This document shows, one piece after another, positions 1 through 9,012 of a stretch of 64,000 nucleotides of DNA; the first letter of the stretch is position 1; the number at the start of each line of letters is the position of its first letter. The notes under the pieces are model-generated. The model ran no database searches, was not told where the DNA came from, and saw only the letters and a list, made by a program, of their open reading frames with translations. The position numbers and the translations under genes were made by a program. Source of the DNA: Acidulodesulfobacterium sp021802425 (lineage in GTDB: Bacteria > SZUA-79 > Acidulodesulfobacterales > Acidulodesulfobacteraceae); contig JAJZXJ010000002.1 of NCBI GenBank assembly GCA_021802425.1, positions 1-64,000 on the forward strand, read 5' to 3'.

Positions 1-1
1 T

Positions 2-151
2 GCAAAACCTGATGAATCTATTTTTATAGACGATAGAAATTTTAATGTGGAAACTGCCGCCAATCTTGGAATTAATGCTTTTAGGCACACAGATTATGAA
101 TCTACAAAAGAAAGACTCTCCCTGTTTTGGGGGGACACCATAACCGATTGA
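2..151 (+). CDS. HAD-family hydrolase, C-terminal fragment (cut by window edge)
   Basis: An open frame enters from the left edge and ends at TGA 149-151, giving 49 residues. It reads KPDESIFIDDRNFNVETA and continues to FRHTDYES. This matches the C-terminal motifs III/IV of haloacid-dehalogenase phosphatases: the Lys of 'KPD' and the paired acidic residues of 'FIDDR', followed by the usual 'N.E.A...G..A' helix. The N-terminal DxD nucleophile motif lies outside the window, so the substrate cannot be guessed. The stop overlaps the -35 hexamer of the promoter proposed for pycA. Family assignment is fairly secure; function is unknown. Confidence 0.75.
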   Translation, partial: AKPDESIFIDDRNFNVETAANLGINAFRHTDYESTKERLSLFWGDTITD

Positions 152-176
152 CTTTTTTAAAATAATGGTTTAAAAT
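148..176 (+). promoter_or_regulatory. Candidate sigma-70 promoter for pycA
   Basis: TTGACT (148-153) and TAAAAT (171-176) are separated by exactly 17 nt, close to the sigma-70 consensus. They sit about 135 nt upstream of the pycA ATG. The rest of 177-310 is AT-rich leader in which I see no gene. This is inference from sequence match only. Confidence 0.5.
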
Positions 177-310
177 TAATCATCGACCGTTGTTTGTAAA
201 AAGTTAATTGCCGTTCCGTTTCGTTCAAATTCTTTAATACAAACTGCTTCCGCTAATATATTTTGTCTTTGCTGTTAAATAAAAAACATAGCTACAAGTC
301 TATAAATTTT

Positions 311-1735
311 ATGAAAAAATTTAAAAAAGTATTGATAGCCAATAGAGGCGAGATTGCCTCAAGGGTAATCAGGGCGTGCAAGGAGCTCGGCATTAAAACC
401 GTTGCTATTCATTCCGAAGCCGACAGTCAGGCTTTGCATGTAAAAAAGGCTGATGAGGCGTACCTTGTGGGGCCCGGTCCGATATCGGGCTATCTCAATA
501 TCAACAGAATCGTGGATTTAGCTATTAACACGGGAGCCGATGCTATACATCCGGGATACGGGTTTTTATCCGAAAATCCTAAATTTCCGGAGGTTTGCGA
601 GAAAAGAGGAGTTATATTTATCGGACCGTCTTCCAAGACTATTGCTATGATGGGGGATAAGATAGAATCCAAAAAACTGATGAGGTCTGTCGGCGTACCG
701 GTCGTTGAGGGCTCTGAGGGCGGTGTCGAATCGGAAGAAGAAGCAATTTCCGTCGCAAATAAAATAGGCTACCCCGTGATGATAAAGGCTTCAGCCGGCG
801 GCGGCGGCAAGGGCATAAGGATTTGCTTTAACAATGACGAATTGGTCAAAAATTTTTCCTTATCCCGCTCCGAGGCTGAAAAGGCATTCGGAAACCCTGA
901 AGTATTTATCGAGAAATATATTGAAAAGCCCCATCATATCGAGTTTCAAATACTTGCGGATAATTACGGGAATGTCATACATCTCGGCGAAAGAGACTGC
1001 TCTATCCAGAGAAGACACCAAAAGCTAATAGAAATAGCGCCTTCTCTCATACTTAACGAAGAAATGCGCGCAAAAATGGGCGAGTCTTCGATAAAAGCGG
1101 TGCGTGCCTGCAATTATCGCAATGCAGGGACAATCGAATATATCGTCGATAAAAACGGCAATTACTATTTTATGGAGATGAATACCCGAATACAGGTTGA
1201 GCATACCGTCACGGAGATTGTGACAGGCGTCGATATTGTCGGTGAGCAGATTCAGATAGCCATGGGCAAGGAGCTTGACATTAAGCAGGAAGATGTTTCG
1301 ATGAGGGGATATGCCATAGAGTGCCGCATAAATGCCGAAAACCCCCGAAAAGATTTTGTTCCAAGCACGGGTAAAATTACCGCCTATTATTCGCCGGGGG
1401 GAATTGGGGTTAGAATAGACGGTGCCGTTTATAAAGACTATGTTATTCAGCCGTTTTACGATTCTATGATTGCAAAGCTTACCGTCAGCGGAAGAACATG
1501 GGAAGAAACGGTCAGAAGGGCGCAAAGGGCGCTGGACGAATATGTCATAAAAGGCATTAGAACCACAATCCCGTTTCAGCTTAAAATAGTGCAGGATGAA
1601 GACTTTATAAAGGGCAATTTTGATACCCATTTTATCGATGAAAGGCTGTATTTAAGAGATTATAAATTGCAAAAAGACCCGTTTGATAAGATACTTGCAA
1701 TATCTGCGGCTATATCCGCTTATTACGGAATTTAG
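311..1735 (+). CDS. pycA: Pyruvate carboxylase subunit A (biotin carboxylase)
   Basis: ATP-dependent carboxylation of biotin, the first half-reaction of two-subunit pyruvate carboxylase (pyruvate + HCO3- + ATP to oxaloacetate). The 474-residue protein begins MKKFKKVLIANRGEIASR, the standard start of the family. It carries the glycine-rich ATP-grasp loop KASAGGGGKGIR and the catalytic region FMEMNTRIQVEHTVTE. Length fits the stand-alone PycA/AccC family. A TTG 48 nt upstream would add 16 residues unlike any family member, so I chose ATG 311, although no strong Shine-Dalgarno precedes it. The neighbouring pycB supports PycA over the acetyl-CoA carboxylase subunit AccC, since no accB lies nearby. 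Confidence 0.9.
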   Translation: MKKFKKVLIANRGEIASRVIRACKELGIKTVAIHSEADSQALHVKKADEAYLVGPGPISGYLNINRIVDLAINTGADAIHPGYGFLSENPKFPEVCEKRGVIFIGPSSKTIAMMGDKIESKKLMRSVGVPVVEGSEGGVESEEEAISVANKIGYPVMIKASAGGGGKGIRICFNNDELVKNFSLSRSEAEKAFGNPEVFIEKYIEKPHHIEFQILADNYGNVIHLGERDCSIQRRHQKLIEIAPSLILNEEMRAKMGESSIKAVRACNYRNAGTIEYIVDKNGNYYFMEMNTRIQVEHTVTEIVTGVDIVGEQIQIAMGKELDIKQEDVSMRGYAIECRINAENPRKDFVPSTGKITAYYSPGGIGVRIDGAVYKDYVIQPFYDSMIAKLTVSGRTWEETVRRAQRALDEYVIKGIRTTIPFQLKIVQDEDFIKGNFDTHFIDERLYLRDYKLQKDPFDKILAISAAISAYYGI

Positions 1736-1809
1736 TAAAAGCTTAAAATTGCGCCGTATTTGGTCAATTTTTATTTTTTTAAAGCAATTTAATCATTATA
1801 GGTACGTAT

Positions 1810-3717
1810 ATGGAAGAAAAGAGCTATATCAGAAAAATCGGCGTTATGGAAACCGTTTTAAGGGATGCTCATCAATCCCTTTTGGCCACCAGAATGACCA
1901 CCCCCGATATACTTGGGATAGCCCATATTCTTGATAACATCGGGTTTTGGTCTTTAGAGGTATGGGGAGGGGCGACATTCGATTCCTGTTTGAGGTTTTT
2001 AAAAGAAGACCCGTGGGAAAGACTTAAAAAAATAAGGAAGGCTTATAAAAATTCGCGCTTGCAGATGCTCTTAAGGGGGCAAAATTTAGTGGGATACAGG
2101 CATTATGCCGATGATGTCGTCGAAAAGTTCGTATCCTTAAGCGCCGACAACGGAATAGATGTTTTCAGGATATTTGATTCTTTAAATGATTTCAGAAATA
2201 TTAAAAAAGCGGTAGAAATTGCAAAAAAGAAAAAAAAGATAGTCGAGGCTACGATTTGTTACACTACAAGCCCGGTTCACACGAACGAACTTTTTACTCA
2301 AATGGCCGTGGAGCTTGAAGAAATGGGCACCGACACTATTTGCATAAAAGACATGGCGGGGCTTCTTTCCCCGACCAATGCCTATAACCTTGTGTCGATG
2401 ATAAGAAAAAAGGTTAATCTCCCCATCCATGTCCATTCCCATTCTACAAGCGGTTTCGCATCTATGTCTTTGTTAAAAGCTATTGAAGCGGGAGCCGATA
2501 TTATCGATACGGCCATTTCTTCGATGTCGTGCGGAACTTCGCACCCGCCTACCGAGTCGATGGTTTTTACGCTATCGGAGATGGGTTACGATATTGACCT
2601 GGATCTGGAAAAATTAAAAGAAGTTGCGGATTACTTCAGGAAGGTTAGAAAAAAATACGGTTCTTTTGAAAGCGAATATACGAATATTAATGCGGATATT
2701 ATCGTAACGCAGGTGCCCGGAGGCATGATGTCGAACCTTGCAAGCCAGCTTAAAGAGCAAAATGCGCTGGATAAGATGGAAGAGGTTTTATATGAAGTAC
2801 CGCAGGTTCGCGAGGATTTCGGCTTCCCCCCCCTTGTAACGCCTACCTCCCAGATTGTGGGGACGCAGGCCGCTCTTAATGTGATTACCGGCGAAAAGTA
2901 TAAAGTAGTAACGAGCGAAACGAAAAATTACTTAAAGGGCTATTACGGCAAACCGCCTGCGCCTATCAATAAAGAAGTTCAAAAAAGCGTGCTTGGAGGA
3001 GAGGAGATAATTACCGCAAGGCCGGCAGATTTAATTGAACCGGAACTTTCTAAGGATTATGAAGAAATTAAAGAATACGGCTTATCTCCTGAGGATTTGC
3101 TCACTTATGTTTTGTTTTCAAAGATTGCCGTTGAATTTTTTAAGGATAGAAAAGAGGGCAAACTGCCCGATTATTCTAAAATTGAAAGCGCGGGTTTGGC
3201 TCTAGGCCATGAACAACAAACTATTGTTTCAAAAGAGTCTTTGCCGCAATGCCCCGAAACGGACGGCGGGCTTGCCCCAAGCGAGTTCAATGTTACCGTT
3301 CACGGCGAAAGTTATAAGATTAAGATTGCGGGCGTTGGACATAAATCGGATCAAAAAAGACCTTTTTTCTTAAATGTCGATGGGGTATTAGAAGAAGTTG
3401 TCATCGAATCGCTTACGGAAATTGTTCCGAGCGCCGGCGGGGAAATCGTCGGCGAAAGTATTGCCAGGTCAAAAAGACCGTCCCCTAAAAGGGAAGGCGA
3501 TGTTTATGCCCCGATGCCCGGAAGGATTACAAAGGTTATGGTTAAAGAAGGCAGCGCCGTAAGGGCAGGCGATACCGTTTTAATCGTCGAAGCAATGAAG
3601 ATGGAAAATGAAATACATACCCCGATTGACGGCATAGTTAAAGAAATATATGTAAAAGAAGGGGACAATGCCAACCCCGACGAAACCTTAATTTATGTCG
3701 AGGCTTGCAATACATAA
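1810..3717 (+). CDS. pycB: Pyruvate carboxylase subunit B (carboxyltransferase + biotinyl domain)
   Basis: Transfers CO2 from carboxybiotin to pyruvate, giving oxaloacetate for anaplerosis or gluconeogenesis. The 635-residue protein has an N-terminal TIM-barrel carboxyltransferase domain (from about residue 10, with ETVLRDAHQSLLATRMT and the metal-site region HVHSHSTSG). A conserved carboxylase domain follows, then a C-terminal biotinyl domain whose biotin lysine lies in EAMKMENEIHTP near residue 600. A Pro-rich linker around residues 550-570 separates them. It follows pycA by 74 nt. Oxaloacetate decarboxylase alpha and methylmalonyl-CoA carboxytransferase 5S share this layout. The paired biotin carboxylase and the absence of membrane decarboxylase subunits favour pyruvate carboxylase. 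Confidence 0.88.
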   Translation: MEEKSYIRKIGVMETVLRDAHQSLLATRMTTPDILGIAHILDNIGFWSLEVWGGATFDSCLRFLKEDPWERLKKIRKAYKNSRLQMLLRGQNLVGYRHYADDVVEKFVSLSADNGIDVFRIFDSLNDFRNIKKAVEIAKKKKKIVEATICYTTSPVHTNELFTQMAVELEEMGTDTICIKDMAGLLSPTNAYNLVSMIRKKVNLPIHVHSHSTSGFASMSLLKAIEAGADIIDTAISSMSCGTSHPPTESMVFTLSEMGYDIDLDLEKLKEVADYFRKVRKKYGSFESEYTNINADIIVTQVPGGMMSNLASQLKEQNALDKMEEVLYEVPQVREDFGFPPLVTPTSQIVGTQAALNVITGEKYKVVTSETKNYLKGYYGKPPAPINKEVQKSVLGGEEIITARPADLIEPELSKDYEEIKEYGLSPEDLLTYVLFSKIAVEFFKDRKEGKLPDYSKIESAGLALGHEQQTIVSKESLPQCPETDGGLAPSEFNVTVHGESYKIKIAGVGHKSDQKRPFFLNVDGVLEEVVIESLTEIVPSAGGEIVGESIARSKRPSPKREGDVYAPMPGRITKVMVKEGSAVRAGDTVLIVEAMKMENEIHTPIDGIVKEIYVKEGDNANPDETLIYVEACNT

Positions 3718-3857
3718 TAAACCCAAATCCCGATTTAGGGCCGGGCCGGGCGGGACATATAATGTCATATAATTTTGTGATATAATTAGAATGGATGTCT
3801 TGATACTATCAACGAGGATATGCCGATAATTTATTTTCTATAAAGAAGGTGAACGGC

Positions 3858-4673
3858 TTGATTAGAAAACCTGCTGCAATAGGTTATTTTTATCCCGAAG
3901 GATTAAGCAATATCAAAAGTTTGCTTGCCTCTTTTAATATCGCCCCGCCAAAAGAAAAAATAGATGCGTTTGGCATAATATCTCCCCACGCCGGCTATGT
4001 TTACTCCGGAAAGACCGCGTATTCGGGATACTCCGAAATTAATATAAAAAATAATATAATTATTATCGGCCCAAACCATACGGGGTTAGGCGCCGATTAT
4101 TCGATAATGAATAGCGGGGAATACGGATTTAAAGATTTTAGCGTCCCCGTTAATGCGGGGTTAGCCAATGCTATAATAAACGAGAAAGACAGCCCCTTTA
4201 TTCCGGATGAGCTTGCCCAACTAAAGGAACATTCCGTCGAGGTTCAGATTCCTTTGTTATATAATGTTAAAAAGGATTTTACAATCGTTCCGATTGTTGT
4301 TTCTTTTATAAGATATGAAGATGTACTGCGCGCCTCCAGAACAATCTTTAACGCTTTAAAAAAGTTGAATCTGCTTAACGATGTTTTGATAGTCGCAAGC
4401 TCGGATATGACTCATTACGAATCTGCGGATGCGGCTAAAACTAAAGATAATATTGCCATTAAGGAGATTTTAGATTTAAACCCTAATGGTTTATATAATA
4501 AAGTGAGAGAGCATGAAATTTCTATGTGCGGTTTTATTCCTGCGTCCATAATGCTTAATGTAGCCAAAATGGCCGGCGCTACTCATGCAAAACTTGTAGA
4601 TTATACAAATTCGGGAGAACTTACGGGCGATTACGCAAGCGTCGTCGGATACTCGTCGATTATAGTGTATTAA
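3858..4673 (+). CDS. Memo-family (AmmeMemoRadiSam system protein B) protein
   Basis: About 271 residues of the MEMO1 family, which is structurally related to non-haem-iron extradiol dioxygenases. Visible family marks are IRKPAAIGYFYPEG at the N-terminus, SPHAGYVYSGKTAYSGY, GPNHTG, EHSVEVQIPLL and ASSDMTHYE. The biochemical role in bacteria is not settled. The usual genomic partners (an AMMECR1-domain protein and a radical-SAM protein) are not in this window. Start: TTG 3858 gives the canonical 'MIRKPA' and has AAGAAGG 8 nt upstream. The alternative GTG 3849 overlaps that Shine-Dalgarno. Confidence 0.8.
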   Translation: MIRKPAAIGYFYPEGLSNIKSLLASFNIAPPKEKIDAFGIISPHAGYVYSGKTAYSGYSEINIKNNIIIIGPNHTGLGADYSIMNSGEYGFKDFSVPVNAGLANAIINEKDSPFIPDELAQLKEHSVEVQIPLLYNVKKDFTIVPIVVSFIRYEDVLRASRTIFNALKKLNLLNDVLIVASSDMTHYESADAAKTKDNIAIKEILDLNPNGLYNKVREHEISMCGFIPASIMLNVAKMAGATHAKLVDYTNSGELTGDYASVVGYSSIIVY

Positions 4674-4750
4674 AATATAAGTCATTCCCGCTGAAGCTGG
4701 TTGGGACAGGGAATTTGTTTAATATTTAAATTTTAACCGTAAAAATATAA

Positions 4751-6253
4751 ATGGAAGATATTAAAGTCAAGACAAGGTTTGCCCCGAGTCCGACAGGATA
4801 TTTGCATATAGGCGGCGCGAGGACCGCCCTGTTTAACTATGCTTATGCTAAACACTTTGGCGGAAAATTTGTTTTAAGAATCGAAGATACGGACTTTGAA
4901 CGCTCTACAAAAGAGTTTGAAGCCGATATATTGGACAGCCTTAAATGGCTTTCCATTGTGCCGGACGAAGATGCCGTTTATCAATCCAAAAGGCTCGATA
5001 TATATAAATCTTATGTGGACAGGCTTTTAAAAGAGGGCAAGGCTTATTACTGTTTTTGTTCCAAAGAACTTTTGGAGGAAGATAGGAATAGGCTTGCTTC
5101 GGAAGGCAAAAAGCCGATGTATGTCGGGCGGTGCCTTAATCTAAAACCTGACGAAATGGATTTGTCGAAACCCCATGTGATAAGATTTAAAGTCGAAAGA
5201 GGACAGGGGTTGACCACCGGTTTTAAAGATTTAATAAGAAACCAGTTTGTAAGTTTTAATAATAATGAAATAGATGATTTTGTCCTTGTCCGCGAAGACG
5301 GGATTCCCACCTATAACTTCGCCGTCGTTATCGATGATGCGCTTATGGAAATAACCCACATAATCAGAGGGGACGACCATGTCAGCAATACCCCGAAACA
5401 GATAATGTTATACGGCGCGCTCGGCTTTAAAATGCCGGAGTTTGCTCATGTGTCGATGATACTTGGGCAGGACGGAAAAAGGTTATCCAAAAGGCATGGG
5501 GCGACTTCCGTTAATCAGTATAAAAAAGAGGGGTTTTTGCCGGAAGCCTTAGTTAATTACTTAATCAGGCTTGGGTGGTCGCACGGAAACGATGAAATAT
5601 TTACGATGGATGAGATAATAAGGTATTTTGATTTAAAAAATATAAGTAAATCCGCCGCAATATTTAATGTCGAAAAGCTTTTATGGTTAAATTCCCATTA
5701 TATTAAATCCAAAGACCCGTTTGATATCATAAATCTACTGAACGAGATAAAAGATGTCTCCGAAAAACCTTTAGCAGCCGACATTCAAACCGTTTCGCTG
5801 ATAGGTTCCCTTAAGTCCAGAGTCAAGACGCTTGCCGACTTCAGGCAGAAATTAAATTTTTTTATAAGCGGTGAACAGGAATACAAAGCAGAACTTTTAA
5901 GCGAATTTAATTTTAACGAAGGAGATGTATTTTTTTTGCAGGAGTTTAAAGCATTTATCGGCAATTTACCCGATACGATATTTAATTATAAAGGTGATTT
6001 AAACGACAAAACCGAAATTCTTAATTTTATAAAAAATTCCATAGAATCGGTAAAGCAGGAATTTAATAATTTTTTATCCAAAAACAATTGGACTATGAAA
6101 GAAAAAGCCATGATTATAAGATTAGCTTTAACCGGCGAAAAAATCAGTCCGCCGATATTCGAGATTATATTTGCGCTCGGAAAAATTAGATGCATTAAAA
6201 GGATTAATGAATTTTGCGAATTTATTAATCCTGCAAAACCTGCAAAGGCGTAG
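4751..6253 (+). CDS. gltX: Glutamyl-tRNA synthetase
   Basis: Charges tRNA-Glu with glutamate (class I, cytoplasmic). The 500 residues start VKTRFAPSPTGYLHIGGART with the HIGH signature at residues 18-21. The KMSKS equivalent is KRLSKRHGATS near residue 245. The C-terminal anticodon-binding helical domain is complete, and the length fits the bacterial family. Whether it also misacylates tRNA-Gln cannot be decided from the window; no gatCAB or glnS is present. The 77-nt gap upstream holds a decayed TCATTCCCGC-type sequence noted separately. Confidence 0.93.
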   Translation: MEDIKVKTRFAPSPTGYLHIGGARTALFNYAYAKHFGGKFVLRIEDTDFERSTKEFEADILDSLKWLSIVPDEDAVYQSKRLDIYKSYVDRLLKEGKAYYCFCSKELLEEDRNRLASEGKKPMYVGRCLNLKPDEMDLSKPHVIRFKVERGQGLTTGFKDLIRNQFVSFNNNEIDDFVLVREDGIPTYNFAVVIDDALMEITHIIRGDDHVSNTPKQIMLYGALGFKMPEFAHVSMILGQDGKRLSKRHGATSVNQYKKEGFLPEALVNYLIRLGWSHGNDEIFTMDEIIRYFDLKNISKSAAIFNVEKLLWLNSHYIKSKDPFDIINLLNEIKDVSEKPLAADIQTVSLIGSLKSRVKTLADFRQKLNFFISGEQEYKAELLSEFNFNEGDVFFLQEFKAFIGNLPDTIFNYKGDLNDKTEILNFIKNSIESVKQEFNNFLSKNNWTMKEKAMIIRLALTGEKISPPIFEIIFALGKIRCIKRINEFCEFINPAKPAKA

Positions 6254-6330
6254 CGGGTTCCGATTTATGAAATAAATTTTGCGTTTTATTCTTGTAATAG
6301 TTAATATTAAACTGTATATTAAACAATAAT

Positions 6331-6894
6331 ATGGCTCTGCAGATATGCGGCATAGATGAAGCGGGCAGGGGATGTTTGGCAGGTCCCGTCGTATCGGCCG
6401 CAATAATCATAGATAAAAATAAAATTCCATTGGGCGCCAAAGATTCCAAGCAATTGACGGAAGGAAAAAGAAAAGAATTTTACGCGGATATTTTGGCAAA
6501 CGCCGCGTCTTATTCGGTCGGTGTTGCATCCAATATCGAAATAGACGAGATGAATATCCTGAACGCGGCAATGTTATCTATGGAAAGGGCGTTTTACGGA
6601 TTAACCGTTAAACCGGATATTGTTATTATAGACGGCCCCGTCATTCCAAAAAATTTATCAAAACTTGACGGCTTAAAAGTTATTCCGGTTATCAAGGCGG
6701 ATGAAAGGATTAAAATAGTTTCTTGCGCCTCCATTATTGCTAAGGTTTTTAGAGATGATTTAATGATTTTTTTGGATAATAAATATCAGGAATACGGCTT
6801 CAAAAACCATAAAGGTTATGCCACCAAAGAGCATAAAAAAAATTTATTGAAATACGGCTTTAGTGAAATACACAGAAAAACATTTAAATTTTAA
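6331..6894 (+). CDS. rnhB: Ribonuclease HII
   Basis: Degrades the RNA strand of RNA/DNA hybrids and incises at misincorporated ribonucleotides. At 187 residues it carries CGIDEAGRGCLAGPVVSAA with the catalytic Asp-Glu, IDGP with the third acidic residue, and the conserved SCASIIAKVFRD segment. The ending YGFSEIHRKTFKF resembles family C-termini. In many bacteria rnhB and yraN follow rplS. Here they lie together on the opposite strand, about 3 kb from rplS. Confidence 0.92.
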   Translation: MALQICGIDEAGRGCLAGPVVSAAIIIDKNKIPLGAKDSKQLTEGKRKEFYADILANAASYSVGVASNIEIDEMNILNAAMLSMERAFYGLTVKPDIVIIDGPVIPKNLSKLDGLKVIPVIKADERIKIVSCASIIAKVFRDDLMIFLDNKYQEYGFKNHKGYATKEHKKNLLKYGFSEIHRKTFKF

Positions 6895-6920
6895 AATTTT
6901 TTTATATATATTAGATATAT

Positions 6921-7304
6921 ATGTATATTAGAAATAAGAGTAAATCTTTAAATAAGGCTAAAGGAGATGCGGGGGAAAAAATTGCGGCGGAGTTTTTAGA
7001 AAAAATCGGTTATAAAATTATAAAAACCAATTTCAGGAGCGGGCATAAGGAAATAGATATCATTGCCGAAAGTGAAAACGGAGTTTTAAATTTTATCGAG
7101 GTCAAGTCGCGGTTTGAAAATAGATTCGGAAAACCTGTCGAGGCGTTTGATAATAATAAAAAGAATAAGATAATTGAAATTTCCCTGTTTTTTATGAGTA
7201 AGTTTAATATCGGCAAAAAATCTGTAAATTACGGCTTGATTTCGATTGAGTTTATAGAACGGGGTTCGGTAAAACTAATATACTTTGAAAATGCGTGCGA
7301 TTAA
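6921..7304 (+). CDS. YraN-family (UPF0102) predicted endonuclease
   Basis: The 127 residues have the family's PD-(D/E)XK-like core: GDAGEKIAAEFLEKIGY, then GHKEIDIIAE and NFIEVKSR, giving the Glu/Asp ... E-x-K catalytic set. The family is nuclease-like by structure; the bacterial role is poorly defined. It follows rnhB by 26 nt, a common pairing, and its 3' end overlaps the start of the next gene by 14 nt, suggesting translational coupling. Confidence 0.85.
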   Translation: MYIRNKSKSLNKAKGDAGEKIAAEFLEKIGYKIIKTNFRSGHKEIDIIAESENGVLNFIEVKSRFENRFGKPVEAFDNNKKNKIIEISLFFMSKFNIGKKSVNYGLISIEFIERGSVKLIYFENACD

Positions 7305-8157
7305 TATACTGCTTGCGCAGGTAAATCCTCATGTAGGGGATTTAAAGAAAAACATAGAAAAGCACCTTAAGTTCATTAAAACGGCGGCGGAGGCGGGGGC
7401 GGAGTTTGTTATTTTTCCGGAGCTTTCTTTAACCGGCTATTTTTTAAAGGACAGCATTTACGATATAGGCGTAAATTTAAACAGCGAAGAGGCATTTATA
7501 TTCGAACCGCTTTATAAGGCAAGTTTAGATTCGGGCATATCCGTTATCGCCGGATTTGTAGAAAAAGACGAAAATTACAATTTTTATAACTCGTCTTTCT
7601 GCATTTCGAAAGGCAAAATCATAAATGTCCACAGGAAGGTTTATCTCCCTACTTATGGAATGTTCGAAGAGCTAAGATATTTTAAACCGGGAGGCGGATT
7701 TAGCATTTTCGATATGGCGGGGGTTAAGGCTTCCATTTTAACCTGCGAAGACGCATGGCATCTTTCCTCGTCTTACATAGCGGTCAATAAGGGAGCAGAG
7801 ATTATCGTAGTCAATTCGGCATCTCCTGCAAGAGGAATTACCGAAGGGCTTGATAAATTCAGCTCCATAAATATGTGGGAAGAATTGCTTTCCGTAATTG
7901 CCTTTTATTATAGAAGTTATGTAATATATGTTAACAGGGTAGGGTTTGAGGACGGGATAGGATTTTCGGGCGGTTCCTGTATATTCGGACCTACGGGCGA
8001 AATGGACGCCCGCATAGATTATCTTGAGGAAGGATACTTAAAGGTTGAGATAAATTTAGATCTTTTAAATAATGAAAGATTTAAAACCCCCCTCATAAGA
8101 GACGAAAATTTGAATTTAACATTAAAAGAGATTGAGGGTATTATAAATTCTAAATAA
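7291..8157 (+). CDS. Nitrilase-superfamily glutaminase subunit of a split NAD synthetase
   Basis: The 288 residues have the nitrilase triad in order: Glu in FPELSLTGYFLKD, Lys in HRKVYLPTYGMF, and Cys in ILTCEDAWH. The pattern is closest to the N-terminal glutamine amidotransferase domain of glutamine-dependent NAD+ synthetase. The next gene is the NadE synthetase half, so it probably supplies ammonia from glutamine to NadE. The usual enzyme is one fused chain of well over 500 residues; here the domains are separate genes in different frames. The start is ATG 7291, giving MRAINILLAQ; an upstream TTG at 7285 is less likely. Confidence 0.8.
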   Translation: MRAINILLAQVNPHVGDLKKNIEKHLKFIKTAAEAGAEFVIFPELSLTGYFLKDSIYDIGVNLNSEEAFIFEPLYKASLDSGISVIAGFVEKDENYNFYNSSFCISKGKIINVHRKVYLPTYGMFEELRYFKPGGGFSIFDMAGVKASILTCEDAWHLSSSYIAVNKGAEIIVVNSASPARGITEGLDKFSSINMWEELLSVIAFYYRSYVIYVNRVGFEDGIGFSGGSCIFGPTGEMDARIDYLEEGYLKVEINLDLLNNERFKTPLIRDENLNLTLKEIEGIINSK

Positions 8158-8162
8158 TTTAT

Positions 8163-9011
8163 ATGAAAAAAGACCTTCCAAAAATAGATGAGCATAATTT
8201 TCCTATCATTTTTAAGCATCTTACCTATTTCATAAAGGATGAGGTTTTAAAAACAGGGATAAATAAGGTTGCATTGGGGCTTTCGGGCGGCATCGATTCT
8301 GCCGTAGCCTGCTATCTTGCTTCCCGCGCCCTTGGGAAAAGCAATGTTACCGCCTTGCTTATGCCATACAAAAGCAGCGCTAAGTCAAGTTTGGGAGATG
8401 CCATGAAGGTGGTTGAGGCGCTTGGTATCCCTTATTATATAATCGATATTACAAAACAGATAGACGATTATTTTCAGGCAGAAAAAGACGGCACCCGGGT
8501 TAACGACATTAAAGTTAGAATGGGAAATAAAATGTCAAGGGAAAGGATGTCCATTTTATATGACTATTCGTATAAACTTAAGTCTTTGGTTCTTGGAACA
8601 AGCAATAAATCGGAGCTTCTATTGGGTTATGGCACAATTTACGGAGATATGGCATCTGCTTTAAATCCTATCGGGGATATTTATAAGACCCAGATATATC
8701 AGCTTGCCAAACTGCTGGATATTCCGGACAGCATAATGACAAAACCGCCTTCGGCAGATTTATGGCTGGGGCAGTCGGATGAATCGGAGTTGGGCTTTAC
8801 TTATGAGGCTGCCGACAGCATAATGTATCTTTTGATAGATAAAATGTATAAACCTGAAGTGGTTGTCTCTCTTGGTTATAATGCAGGTATTGTAAATGCC
8901 GTCTATAGCAGAATAAAAAAATCGCAGTATAAAAGACGTATGCCTTTAATAGCCAAAGTATCCGAACGCACAATAAATATAGACTTTAGGTATTTAAGGG
9001 ACTGGTCTTAA
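8163..9011 (+). CDS. nadE: NAD+ synthetase (synthetase subunit)
   Basis: Amidates nicotinate adenine dinucleotide (NaAD) to NAD+ via an adenylylated intermediate. At 282 residues it carries the N-type ATP pyrophosphatase loop LGLSGGIDSAVACYLA near residue 40, LVLGTSNKSELLLGY and TKPPSADLW, all standard in NadE. It lacks a glutaminase domain, which is encoded just upstream (5-nt gap). It is therefore either NH3-dependent or partnered with that protein. The stop is one base before the rsmI start, so the three genes are probably co-transcribed. Confidence 0.9.
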   Translation: MKKDLPKIDEHNFPIIFKHLTYFIKDEVLKTGINKVALGLSGGIDSAVACYLASRALGKSNVTALLMPYKSSAKSSLGDAMKVVEALGIPYYIIDITKQIDDYFQAEKDGTRVNDIKVRMGNKMSRERMSILYDYSYKLKSLVLGTSNKSELLLGYGTIYGDMASALNPIGDIYKTQIYQLAKLLDIPDSIMTKPPSADLWLGQSDESELGFTYEAADSIMYLLIDKMYKPEVVVSLGYNAGIVNAVYSRIKKSQYKRRMPLIAKVSERTINIDFRYLRDWS

Positions 9012-9012
9012 A

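Noticed and set aside
1025..1630. Antisense ORFs such as the one inside pycA and many others across the window
   Set aside because: They lie in other frames of well-conserved genes, have no ribosome-binding sites and show no recognisable protein features.
7285..9011. Frameshifted single NAD synthetase pseudogene
   Set aside because: Both halves have their own start signals, intact catalytic motifs and a clean stop, so two functional genes are more likely.
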